A DNA stretch of 20,679 nucleotides from NCBI GenBank assembly GCA_011763485.2, contig JAANSK020278935.1, forward strand, positions 1 to 20,679, in the 5' to 3' direction. Made by a program: the position numbers and the translations under genes. Below the pieces are notes generated by a model that ran no database searches, was not told the origin of the DNA, and saw nothing but the letters and a program-made list of their open reading frames with translations. Shown piece by piece: positions 9,506 to 19,116 of the stretch (positions are counted from its first letter, which is position 1; each line of letters begins with the position of its first letter). The stretch comes from Isoetes engelmannii (taxonomy: Eukaryota; Streptophyta; Lycopodiopsida; Isoetales; Isoetaceae).

Positions 9506-9918
9506 AGAATTGCATCAATTTTGGTCGCCGGACTACGGAGCTCAGAGAGCTATCAGAGAATGCAAAATTTGAGCTATGACTGAGGTAACACTTTTGTTAA
9601 TATTAGGCAATGGTAATGAGCTGATTTGTTCTTGAATAACGGAAAACAAAAGGCCAATCCCGGGTGGAGGTGCCCAAGAATTGCTTGCCATACAAAAACC
9701 AATATAACCTGAAGGAACAGGTAGATGAGAATGTCCTTCAATCTTCTAGTGCAATGAATATTGACCTCTGGGCGCGTGGGGAACTGTATCCCATTGATCC
9801 GATCACCAAAAGACCATCTGAATTCCATTATGCTTCAGGGCTTATTCACTTTGCCTGTAAGGGTAATGAAGGTCTGCTTGGGTATTGCAATAACATTTCT
9901 AGTAATTCTGATCTGTAG

Positions 9919-10398
9919 TTGAGAACAATGTACACTGAATTGTGTGGAGTGCATTACAATACAGTTGCACACTGTAATTACCTCCAACATTGTAACAATT
10001 TCCTGAACAACAGATCTAAGAATGCAGATGATCTGCAAGCTTCCAATCAAAAGTTAATGTTGGAGGTGGATTCACTCAAAAGGGGGCTTAAGAGCATCTC
10101 TGAGGACATAGACAAATTAAAGAAGAAGTTGAATAGATTGAAGAAGACACCATTGGGTATGAGGGAGAGGAGAAATGACTTAAAGGCCCTGAATGTACTT
10201 GCCCCCCATGGTGGGGGCTCCAGAAGAAGAATTACAACCATTAAAAAACTCATTGATCCTTGTATGTCTGAAAAGAAGAAGAGAAAACCTTGCAACAGTG
10301 CAAATTTGTTGAAAAAATTAGTAACTAAGGATGATATTATAGATATGTTGAAAATTCCTGGAGCAAACCATTTAAGAAAAGCTATAGTAGATTGTTGA
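9919..10398 (+). pseudogene. Coiled-coil and basic part of the broken element
   Basis: An open stretch of about 160 codons. Residues 49-76 form a heptad-like segment (LEVDSLKRGLKSISEDIDKL), followed by Lys/Arg-rich sequence (KKKLNRLKKT, CMSEKKKRKPC) and a final helical part LVTKDDIIDMLKIPGA. It continues the frame of 9664-9918 and is part of the larger 9664-12108 region. Confidence 0.5.
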
Positions 10399-11079
10399 AC
10401 TGGGTAAGAGCACAAGTGCTGACACTATATGACAATGTAGGTATCAGTCAACAAGCTTACATTGCTCTCTTTAGATGTTTGCAGGAAGGTATCAAGCAGC
10501 AGGGCATTACAAAGACCATACTGCCAAGACTGAATTATGTCAAGGCAAGCAGAACAAAGAGGAATGCACAAGTATACGAGCATTTGGGAGAAATGTACCA
10601 GATCATCACATCTGTCCTCTTGGGATCACACTAGCCACGGGGAAAAGTAAGAAGAAGGGTGGTTCAGGAAATGATCTATTTGTTCTTAATGGAAAAAATA
10701 ATTGCTAGAGTTGGATCTTTCTAAAATGCTTCTTCTGTTGGTTCGTTTCTATGATATGAAAGTGGAAGAGTGTGCAGGTAAACTTCAGATTGCAATAAAG
10801 TTGGATGAGATAGAACTTATCAAAGGGGAGAATTATGAAAGGGTATCTTTGACATTAATGAACAGGGCTTTGTCAAATTCTGATAACAAGAAAGGCAAGT
10901 TCTCTGTTCAGTCAGAGGATCATATTTGGTGGATAGGTATTTTTCAAGTGGCTGAGGAAAATCATGGTGTTCTTTAGTCGGTCTTTTAGCAAACACCTAT
11001 TCCTACCATCATTGCTGCACATGGAGTTGGAGAGAAGCTTCATGTTCCTGGCAGTGGAGATTACGAGGCACTTGGCTGC

Positions 11080-11974
11080 TGATCTGAAAACCATCAAGTG
11101 CATGTACAACATGAAGCACGGTTCTGGTAAGACTACCCATGCATGCCCTTACTGTTTGTATGCTAGGGTAGATGATAAGGGAAAGGGAAAGAGTACTCTC
11201 GAATATGACCTGGATGCTGAACCAACTCGTGAGAAGGAAGATGACACTTTGATTCCTATACTTGCAATTCCTGTTAACAGAGTTCATGTATGTACTCTCC
11301 ATGCCTTTTTAAGAATAGTGGATAAGATGGTGTACATGAGTATTCTTTTTGTTTGGAATAAGTCTCCACAGTCGGCCAGAGAAAAGTGTATGAAAGATGT
11401 TGAGAAAGTGCTTTCTGATCTTGGTCTTCATGGTGGTGACTATAAAATACTGCAAGATCCAAAGAAGGGAGGGAAAGTTCTTTGTAAGCCATCTATGGGT
11501 GGGATGAAAGCTAAAAGACAAAATTATCTAAGAATGTGTCCTTGCCATCTGGAAAAGTGGGAGGGGTATAAGGATTTGTTGAAAGCAGAAGATGATCGTA
11601 CATCACGTGGGAGAGCGAAGCTAAAGAAAATTAAAGCATGGCAAAATCTGAGCAGTCTAAATTTGATGGCCGAGAAGGAAATGGTCGGTGGAAAGTTAGA
11701 TGAATTCAAAGCATCAGTAATAGAATTCACGAAATCATTTATTCAAGCATGGGGAGAATGCAATGTCACACATTACATACATATACTTCATGCCCATGGC
11801 CTGCGGTTTGCAAAACAATATGGGAGCTTGGGAATATGGAATACGCAGAGAATGGAGAAGTCACACAAACAGGCTAAAAATGCTTTTCTTAGGTTCACCC
11901 AACATCGAGGTTCATGTGGTAATTCATTCAACAGATGTGTCAATGGTTTTATTGAACGATTATGTGCAAGTTAG
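11080..11974 (+). pseudogene. C-terminal transposase-like region of the broken element
   Basis: The longest open stretch of the element. DLKTIKCMYNMKHG leads into HACPYCLYA, whose CxxC could bind zinc. A block with HVCTLHAFLRIVDKM follows, then KAKRQNYLRMCPCHLEKW, GECNVTHYIHILHAHG and YGSLGIWNTQRMEKSH near the end. The conserved-looking His, Trp and Glu residues in the last block resemble the end of an RNase H-like catalytic core, which is inference. The open frame formally begins at 10964, but its first about 38 codons match the element poorly. Confidence 0.5.
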
Positions 11975-12109
11975 CGAAGAAAGATAAGGCCAAATAGGAG
12001 AAGGAATTGACAAAACTGTTGAGGAGAAAAGCTCAGCGAGAAAAAAAGAAGCAGATATGTTGTAGTTCTAGTGCCTCTTCTGGCTCAGGATCGTTAGATC
12101 CGGTATGAC

Positions 12110-12900
12110 CACTATTCTGGGCTATCTCTGAACTGTGTACCGATAAATGACGTGAAAACCTAAATAAATCTGTGCTACAATGTCTTAAGACATTATAACA
12201 ATACTATGTGAAAAGAATTTAAGTTGGCAAAAAAAAAAAACTTCTTAAAATAGTTACCGTTACTACCGTGCAAAAGACAAAGAGCATATATACCAAAAAA
12301 CTCGGATATTTGCACGGTGGCCACGGTACGAATAGCCATCAATAACAAGGCATTTCAATCCTACTTTCGCACCGTGGCGACGGTTGCAATACAAAAATCA
12401 ACTAATAATTAAAATAAACTAGCAGAATGCAGGGTCGGGGAAAGGGTAGGATAGCAAATAGTTGCAGGTACATTTTCACACAAGAAAACCCTGTAAACTA
12501 CATAGAATACTTAATTCAATATAAGATCATGCACATGGATGGCCTGCTATCACGTATGTGCCAACAAGCTAGATCAGAGGAAATTACGTCAAGACTAAGA
12601 ACTAGGCAAAACAGTGCAAAACAAATTAACAATAGGGCATAACTTGTCAAGGGAGGGATTGACATAGAATATCAATAAATCTTAGTTTGCGTAGTTGTGG
12701 ATGGGCAAAACTGCACTAACATAAATCAAAATCTCCTTAGTTGATTCCAGTGTTGTGCAAGCTAAAAACTGCGTGGCTATTTCATAAATAGAATAGAATA
12801 GAATAAAGCTTTTATTGTAAAGGAGATGATTGAAACATCAATATATCAATGGTGACGAGGGCTTACACTTGATATTCAGGACTAAGTTATTGAATTATTT
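12110..12900. other. No gene seen
   Basis: An A-run near 12228, the ACCGT motif cluster and a short AATAG repeat near 12787-12805. The 71-codon plus-strand frame at 12427-12642 has no recognisable feature. Confidence 0.55.
12253..12389. repeat. Three copies of an ACCGTNNCNACCGTGCAA-type motif
   Basis: GTTACCGTTACTACCGTGCA (12253, plus), the inverted copy TTGCACGGTGGCCACGGTAC (12310-12329) and CGCACCGTGGCGACGGTTGC (12368, plus). Copies 1 and 2 form an inverted repeat with a loop of about 33 bp. They lie just past the end of the broken transposase-like gene. Confidence 0.6.
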
Positions 12901-12903
12901 ATT
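12898..12903 (-). promoter_or_regulatory. AATAAA polyadenylation signal
   Basis: On the minus strand, seven bases after the TAG of the probable terminal exon. This is close for a plant 3' end, where such signals usually lie tens of bases after the stop. Confidence 0.4.
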
Positions 12904-12909
12904 GTTTAA

Positions 12910-13020
12910 CTAGCAATAAGTTGTGACATGCAATGTGAAAAAGCATATTGGAGCATCCATTGCCTGAATAAAGGTTGCAAGGACTGGCGAAGGTAGTTTT
13001 TTTTGTCCTCCATGCTTGAA
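12910..13020 (-). CDS. Likely terminal exon of the unknown gene
   Basis: The acceptor TTATCATTGCTAG is followed, in phase 0, by 36 codons (FKHGGQKKLPSPVLATFIQA, ending LHVTTYC) and TAG. Phase 0 matches the end of the exon at 14342-14277. AATAAA lies 7 bases beyond the stop. Another frame is also open here (MEDKKNYLRQSLQPLFRQWM), so the frame is not certain. Confidence 0.42.
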   Translation of the reverse strand, partial: FKHGGQKKLPSPVLATFIQAMDAPICFFTLHVTTYC

Positions 13021-16000
13021 CTAGCAATGATAAGAAATAAACACAATCTAATAACAAGGAACAACGGGGTAATCTTAGTAGTCTTATTTATTAGGCAAGT
13101 TTGAACTTTGAAGCAACAATGAGATTGAGACTGGGCCATAGAGTTTCTTAGAACCATGGGCTCATGTTCGCATATAGAACTATCAATTTTGTTATAAGCA
13201 ATCATTGTAAAGAGGCAATATAAAATAGTGTTTATGTTATGAGAGTTTAAATAATAGGGAACATGAAATAAGGCTTCTATTGCCATGTCAACATTTCAAT
13301 AATATTTACTCCAGCTCTACAATCCATACAGGATTGGCACATTTGTAGGATGCCAACAAATTGCTAAAAAGAACATTAATCTGAGTAGTGTAAGCATGAA
13401 ACAAATTGCATTTACTTTATCATTCTAACATTTGGCTAGGGGAAGAAGTTGTGATGAGGAGACTATTGGAATGGTGGATATGAAAGTACACCTATGTGAT
13501 TGCAAGGTCATGGTGCATGAAAGAAGAGATTCGGCGTTTAAAATCCCAAGTTACTTCATGCATCCAAATGTTTGTAATAATGAATCTAGCCTGCATTGTC
13601 CAAGTACATTGTTAGTGAACCATGAGGCAAAGTCTTTGTCTCTATGGGGCGTCCTGCATCTAACACCAATCAAGTACATATCAGGAGCATATCATCTGGA
13701 TAACCAGCAACCTAAGCTGCATGGACAATAAGATAATCTATTTACGAAAAGAGATGTCTACATGCTCCCCAAATTATAACTGTAGAGATAGTAGCATATA
13801 GCAAAAACATCAAGGAATAGAGGCATGGTCACTAGGATCAATAGGAGAAATTTTTAAGGCTTGTCCTTCAAAGTTTAGAACAAGGATACTAAAGAACCAT
13901 ACTGTTAAAATGTTAGTTCCTTACCTAGGTTTAACTTTGTGTTTTTAGTTAGCAATCTTAGACTTCTTATCATACATATATGCGATCTCACTTGTACTTT
14001 TGTATAACCATTAAGACGGTAGCATTCATTTACCGAGGACAAGCTCCATTCCGACAGGGTTTCTTTATAATAGGGGCTGCCATTATCATAATTGGCGAAG
14101 TTTTTATAAACAGGTCATTTTTGGATCAATACCTAAAACTTGGTCAAAACATTGGTTGCATGACCTTGTTCAAAAATGTGCTATGCTCAGTATTTTCTAA
14201 GCTGTCGAGAGCAACGATGTAAAAGGGAAGAACAAATCATACCAACTGATTAAATGTATCCATCTATCAATAGTACCTGCAAAGCATTGTTCAAAATGAT
14301 GTTCAAATACCGCATTCCTGGAGTCGATCTAAATACTAAAACCTGTGAAAAACACACCAAGTTCATAAAAATTAGCAGATTCAACTAGGATAAAGCCCTC
14401 TTGTTGCAAAATGAAAGTTCAGAAACATAATAGATCATTCAAGATGGAGGTACAATACAATACCTAGAAAATAGAATGCGTACCTTACAGATCAGAAGAG
14501 CAGCACCAGTCTAATTTCTCTACCAAATACTGTCTCTCTTAAGACTTTGTGATAGACAGTCCCAGAGATTGTACCAGTGGATACTACAATATTAGGGCTT
14601 GGTGTTTGAAGCTTCAACTCCATATACCCAGACAAGGTTAGCCTATCCTTAAAGTAACAAATGCATCTCCACAACCATTTGGAGTGCATGTCTTGAGGGA
14701 AACGAGCTGAAGACAATACAGTTATCTTCATCTAATAGAATGAAAACAAGACCTTCAATATTTGTGTACCTGGAAACTCGATAAAGACAACTGGAAGATT
14801 TGATATTTAGGCCAGTAACGATCTGCATTGCCAACATTTTAAATTGAGGCAAACCTGTTAAAATCTATAAGCGCTTGTTGGAATTAATATTCCTGGCAGA
14901 TTTTGTTGCTCTGAAGAATACAAGCTTCGATGCAGAGAAGGAAAAGAGAGGAAGAGAGAAAATCTTTGGTGGCAAGCTCCTAATGAAGAGAAGAAACAAA
15001 TTAAAAGGAAAAAGGAAAAAACAAGCTGTTGTCGCACTGTGGATTGCCCTTCTCTTTGGGATTTGGCCTTCTGCTCCCAATCAACAAGGCAGACAACTTG
15101 AGAGCTGAAAGGAAATCCCCACCTCTTTATAGAACAATTTCATTCAACTACCTTGGACATGAATTCCAATGATACCTATAACAAAATATCATATCACAGT
15201 AGTGATAGATGGGAATAGAGAACAATGGTTGCAAGTATAACTCCGTTTGGCTTCTTCATAAGATCTCGCCACAATTTCATAACACTAGATATTGTTAATG
15301 GCACCTATGTGCCCAGATATAACACATATACTCCCATGATGTTTTAGACTTCGATGTAACAAAAACAATGTTAAACAAAAAAATGTAAGAACTGCAAACA
15401 TATGGTGGCTGGGAACTTGCCATAAGGCCAGTCAAATGTGCTCCATCTATGTAGATGTGTATTTGCAGAACTTGCACAAGTTGTGCTCCTATAAGAGGAA
15501 CATCAACATCCAAGGCAGAACTGACTTCACCTATGAAAAACAATCAGGAGCATAAGATTATACCCCAAGGGTCCTTAAGAGAGCAATGTCAGTTCTACAT
15601 ATCAATGAGTGGGCGAGGCAAAAATGGCAGCTGCTAGTGGACGCAAGGAGGACTATAAAAGAGAAAGGAGTTATATAAACCAATCAACGATTTTCATAGG
15701 GGCAAATAACAACTTGTAGAGGCAAGCAAATAGGCTGAAGCAACATGTGGGCAAATGCAAAAGATGGAACATAGAATGTGCAAAATCAGGCTGGAAAAAT
15801 CAGGCCTAGAGTATTTGTAACAAGATAGCACATTATAACTACCTCTTAAAAATCTAAGTACATATTTATCTGCTATATTATACGGTTCTCAGATTCCCAT
15901 TTCCTGCCTGGTCTTATAACGTTTCATTTATGCCTAGAAATATGTGCCTTCCTGTCATATATGTTTTGCATAAGATTGAAATAATTCACTGAAATATTTA

Positions 16001-18747
16001 TAATCTAGCTTGAATCGATGATAGAACAGCCTTCACCTATCATTTCTTTGATGCCCCAGTTCTCCTTCAGGAGCATTTAGCAAGGGTAACTGTGACCAAT
16101 GGGCTTGTGTAGGACAACAATGGAGCTTCTTGAGTGGAAAGCTCTTTCATGCTGCAATGGATGGCCAAAAAGTGCCTGTCAAAACTGATGCATTTATGAT
16201 GGAAACTGGTGAACCTTTTAAAGTAAATCTATGAAGGTGTCTGCATTGAGCATGCCATTGGCAATCTAGCAAAGATATCTAAATGTTACCTGCAATAGAA
16301 ATGTGACATTGTAAGGTATTCAGCAAAGCTCCTAAAATAAGCATTGGCCTATAGTTTGAAAAATTGGCCCCCCTGTCCATTTCAACGATATAAAACAAAT
16401 CAGCGCAATCATTGCGCAAAGCATCAACATATTTTGGTGATAAGGAACCTGCTGCATTGTCACGCATTGCTTAGCAGTAGCCAAAATAGACATAAAAGGA
16501 AGATAACACTGAAAGCAATATGACGAGAAAGAGAAACCTGTAAAGGCTTCACTAGAAAAACTCATCAAACTTGTGATGCATAATGCACCAGAATATCTGG
16601 ATCCACTCCAGAGCCTTAGAAATGCTTGTCTGAAATATATAGAATATTGCTTATTTTCGTGCAAATATTTTAGATTTACCAAAGACATCATTACTAGTGA
16701 GTAACTCGTTTTAACAACTAAAATGAAATAGAACCAGTGGGCTTTGTTGAGTTAATTTGATGTCATGGGTCTTCAATATGTGGGTGATTAGGGTGGTAAA
16801 TTGACATGGAGATCTTATTGCACGGCAGGAATGCATAGTGCAAATTGACACTGATCTAATATGAGGTACCATCATATAAGCTCAATCTACCAACAAACGT
16901 CATTTACCTTGTACACACGCTTGGTCTATGTCACTTTTGGTCTCATCAGACTCTCTGACATTCCCTTAGCTCTCCAGATCCACCTCCATCACTACATTGG
17001 CATGCCACCTCCTTGGCTCCCTCCTTCGCTTTCAATCTACCTGCAAGAATAAAGAGGATGATGAAAATGATAGATGCAATAGGAGGAGTTAGAGCTGGCT
17101 CTTCATATGAGACTCTAAAATTCGTTTAAAGCATCTGCCCAACCATGAGTCCTCTCTCTTATAGGCAAAGAAGAGCTCCATGTCATAATTCATCTTGGCA
17201 TGTCTACATCTTTGTTCATGACATATTTGGGCAATCATCTTCATTTGCAGTTACTACTACTCTTCATTTGCAGTTACTACTAGGCAATGAGCATTTTCTA
17301 TGTTTCTTTTGAAACTAAAGTATAGAGGAGCTGCACTATCATAATGTTCTCGAATATGAATAGCACAGCTTGAACTGAATGGAGAACAATATCAGAAGGA
17401 AAAGATACAAAACAATGCTAGTACAAGCGGGACTTCTAACCTTTGAACATAAGGTCATTAGTTACATTGCAGGAAATCATATGTTGTATCAACCTTAGGA
17501 AGACAAGTAGAGCAGGATGTGAAGATGAGTTTGAAGTCCCTCAGAATCTCACAAATCAGTGTCTTATGATGGCATTCAATGATATCAATACGCTTAATGC
17601 TACTTTCCTAACTAGACGATTGTCTAGATATTACACAAATCAGTGTCTTTTGATGGCATTCAATGATATCAATATGCTTAATGCTACTTTCCTAACTAGA
17701 CGATTGTCTAGATATTGAGAAATGGAATACCTTGTAGCTGCAGGTCCTTGGGTATAAGTACCAGGTTGGTGCTGCATGAAGAAGAAAGACAGAGTGATTA
17801 TTCTGGTGAAGAACCTCTCATTGCTCAATCGAAGTAGAACCATCCTAGCAAATAAAATAATGATATTCAAACTGAGACACGGATGCAGGTATACAAGTAG
17901 AATCACCTCTTCAAAAATATTTGAAATATCTTCACTTCCATGCAGTTTGAAGCAAACGTTATGATGCTATGCAGATTTTGGTGTTCGAAAACCAGAAATC
18001 TGCAGAAAACATTCCATACATTTTATAAATACCTCACGCTTGGCATTTTTCCTGGCATATGACTTCAAATATGATCCATAAAAAGGAAAAAACTGATCTA
18101 ATTTTCTCTCCTTCCTACAAAAAAACAAAGGCCTCACAACATGGCTACTTGGAAGACGCTATTCTAGGTTACATTATGATATACAACGTTCAGCATCATA
18201 TCCTAGTGCATGGCAGGAAAAACCATTATAGTTGCTAGGATGCATCGGGTGGACCTTTAAGCTTTGTGATATACTTCATAGCTGATGATGTTGCTAGATG
18301 TAAATTCTTTGGTCGCGCAGAAAACTAGGTTTTCTGTTTCAAAAGTTTGAATGAGTTTTGCTAGACTTGTGCTGAGATTCAAGAATACGTTAAGACCCTA
18401 AGCCTAAAACAATCACCTCACTCAAAAAAAGAAAGAAAGAGAGAAACAAGAGAAGGAAAAAACCTCAGTAGTTAGAAACCATGGCAAGAATGCAAGACCT
18501 GAGATAAATTCACACCTTTTCTCTGAGTTCATTGTGCCGGGCACTTTGCACAATGATTCTCCAGAACAATGATCTTGCAAATGGTTATCAATAGCGAAAG
18601 CACCTGGGAAACAAGGAAATGTAATGCCATGGAAATCATGAGTAAGAATTGAGCTGATAATAATACCTACCAGAGGTATCGAAGCTGTGGCATGAAGAAG
18701 AGTGGACTGAAGACCTCCAGATGAAGAACCCGACAATGTATTTGGAC
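12910..18747 (-). CDS. Candidate multi-exon gene of unknown product
   Basis: Many short, protein-like exons with GT-AG borders lie on the minus strand, and within two groups the phases agree across consecutive introns (18114-17441, with an in-phase acceptor for 17374-17301; and 16629-15421). The last exon at 13020-12910 ends at TAG and is followed by AATAAA. The product is unknown. Hydrophobic, helix-rich exon peptides such as ALLVFLRLIQHMI and LYTLVSKE suggest a helical-repeat protein, an inference from composition only. The groups do not join into one unbroken frame with the splice sites I could choose, so there may be missed exons, wrong borders or real damage. The region upstream of 18750 would be the promoter. 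Confidence 0.5.
13432..13731 (+). other. 100-codon open stretch, opposite strand, inside the presumed long intron
   Basis: After an acceptor-like CATTTGGCTAG this reads GMVDMKVHLCDCKVMVHERR ... YFMHPNVCNNESSLHCPSTL and ends at TAA. It is Cys- and His-containing and protein-like, but has no recognised domain and no partner exons. It may be a fragment of an old inserted element. Confidence 0.25.
14277..15104 (-). CDS. Further exon-like blocks of the unknown gene
   Basis: The blocks are 15104-15023 (acceptor TTTCCTTTCAG; VCLVDWEQKAKSQREGQSTV), 14979-14887 (acceptor CTTCATTAG; ELATKDFLSSSLFLLCIEAC), 14854-14770 (acceptor TTTTAACAG, donor GTACAC; LPQFKMLAMQIVTGLNIKSS), 14510-14484 (TGAALLICK, weak acceptor) and 14342-14277 (acceptor TTTTTCACAG, donor GTACTA; RSTPGMRYLNIILNNALQ). 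The last two are both phase 0 and join cleanly. The first two end without clear donors, and the second meets an in-frame stop, so at least one border is wrong or the gene is damaged. Confidence 0.4.
15421..16629 (-). CDS. Three-exon chain in consistent phase (middle of the unknown gene)
   Basis: Exons are 16629-16538 (acceptor TATATATTTCAG, donor GTTTCT), 16451-16290 (donor GTAACA) and 15530-about 15421 (acceptor TTTTTCATAG). The first two junctions keep phase 1 in turn and make Ala and Gly. Peptides are FLRLWSGSRYSGALCITSLM, SPKYVDALRNDCADLFYIVE, ANFSNYRPMLILGALLNTLQ and EVSSALDVDVPLIGAQLVQV. The third exon would need a GC donor (ATG/GCAAGT), a minor but known class. The first intron is only 86 bp and has a branch-like CTGCTAA. 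No domain is recognised. Confidence 0.55.
17089..17244 (-). CDS. Open block, 51 codons, possibly another exon
   Basis: It reads MKMIAQICHEQRCRHAKMNY through REDSWLGRCFKRILE to a TAA. Composition is protein-like and no stops interrupt it. It follows a 23-bp tandem duplication (17239-17282) that also contains its start. No confident acceptor or donor joins it to its neighbours. Confidence 0.3.
   Translation of the reverse strand: MKMIAQICHEQRCRHAKMNYDMELFFAYKREDSWLGRCFKRILESHMKSQL
17239..17282. repeat. Two tandem 23-bp units
   Basis: CTTCATTTGCAGTTACTACT at 17239 and again at 17262. Confidence 0.8.
17301..18114 (-). CDS. Five- to six-exon chain in consistent phase (N-terminal half of the unknown gene)
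   Basis: Exons are 18114-18038, 17999-17907, 17844-17815, 17771-17731, 17539-17441 and a sixth from 17374. Joined phases (0/2, 1/2, 1/2, 1/1, 2/1, 2) agree at every junction. Peptides include KIRSVFSFLWIIFEVICQEK, HQNLHSIITFASNC, MVLLRLSNE, TNLVLIPKDLQLQ, SSHPALLVFLRLIQHMI and QAVLFIFENIMIVQLLYTL. Five junctions agreeing by chance in such short exons is unlikely. The sixth exon reaches a stop at 17300-17298 without a convincing donor, the main reason to suspect damage or a mis-set border there. The intron 17730-17540 holds an 84-bp tandem duplication. Confidence 0.6.
17551..17718. repeat. Two tandem 84-bp units, nearly identical
   Basis: ACAAATCAGTGTCTTATGAT at 17551 recurs at 17635 as ACAAATCAGTGTCTTTTGAT. 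Only a few differences are seen over 84 bp, so this is a young duplication. It lies in the intron 17730-17540 of the unknown minus-strand gene and brings a second copy of a CTAG/TTAG acceptor-like tract. Confidence 0.85.
18516..18747 (-). CDS. Possible 5' exons of the multi-exon gene
   Basis: Two blocks with good borders, 18747-18671 (acceptor TTATCTTGCCAG, donor GTAGGT) and 18603-18516 (acceptor TTGTTTCCCAG, donor GTGTGA). In one phase they read through the junction (for example FAIDNHLQDHCSGESL). An ATG near the end of the second block (MNSEK) could be the true start, which would make the rest leader sequence. No phase-compatible link to the next exon was found. Confidence 0.3.
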
Positions 18748-18763
18748 CTGGCAAGATAAATTT

Positions 18764-19098
18764 ATTATTACATATGACTATCGTTCACGACAAAGGAGAC
18801 CAAGCAAGAAGCCGGATATCAGACAGTTGATAGGTCGATGTTCTGCTGGGGTTATGAAGCAGAAAACTGCAGCGGGACAGTGGTGCGAAGGCAATTTTCC
18901 AAGGAATTTCTAATTTCCCTGGCCGTCGATGTAAAAATTCTATGATCTAACGGCTGAGGTTGAAAAATGCTGAGGTGGGCTGCAACGTGGATAGGCTAGA
19001 ATTGCAGCATTCGGGTGACCTCGGGTTAGGCAACCCTGCTAAACATTAATTAATTAACCAGAGATGGTACATAAACAGAAACTTGTAGGACAAGCTAT
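18764..19098. other. Putative promoter and leader region of the unknown minus-strand gene
   Basis: No coding sequence. Sequence such as CCACGTTGCAGCCCACCTCAG and CAGCCGTTAGATC (minus strand) lies 150-300 bp upstream of the first candidate exon and is GC-richer than its surroundings. I can point to no definite promoter element. Confidence 0.3.
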
Positions 19099-19104
19099 TT
19101 TATT
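19099..19104 (-). promoter_or_regulatory. AATAAA polyadenylation signal
   Basis: Minus strand, about 12 bases after the stop of the open stretch ending at 19117. It marks a likely 3' transcript end for the right-hand element. Confidence 0.45.
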
Positions 19105-19116
19105 AATTGAAGTATG

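Larger units (their letters stand above)
9664..12108 (+). pseudogene. Broken DNA-transposon-like protein gene, family not recognised
   Basis: One coding region can be followed through changing frames for about 2.4 kb, with roughly five or six breaks. In order it shows an N-terminal part (GELYPIDPITKRPSEFHYAS), a basic coiled coil (10050-10140), a part with LPRLNYVKASRTKRNAQVYE, one with KLQIAIKLDEIELIKGENYE and HIWWIGIFQV, and then a 300-residue C-terminal region with a CPYC pair. The end is a Lys/Arg-rich, Ser-rich tail finishing near 12108. The plan (long N-terminal region, coiled coil, CxxC, late His- and Glu-containing block) resembles eukaryotic RNase H-fold transposases, but I cannot place it in a named superfamily. 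No terminal inverted repeats or target-site duplication were found. It could instead be a dead host gene. Confidence 0.5.

Noticed and set aside
10047-10415. Minus-strand Phe-rich 122-codon frame
   Set aside because: It is the complement of the Lys-rich coiled coil on the plus strand; the composition explains it.
16496-16680. Plus-strand stretch reading EKPVKASLEKLIKLVMHNAP and LRNACLKYIEYC
   Set aside because: It looks very protein-like, but its only upstream acceptor (ACACTGAAAG) is poor. The opposite-strand exon 16629-16538 has good borders and fits two neighbours in phase, so this is probably its shadow.
16861-17052. Plus-strand frame ending SIYLQE and its opposite block after a strong TTATTCTTGCAG acceptor
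   Set aside because: On the minus strand the block has a good acceptor and a good donor (ACAAG/GTAAAT), but no frame stays open across it, so neither strand was annotated as an exon.
17443-17718. Plus-strand 91-codon frame containing a repeated 28-residue unit
   Set aside because: The repeat is the 84-bp DNA duplication read on the antisense strand of the spliced gene; no homology is recognised.
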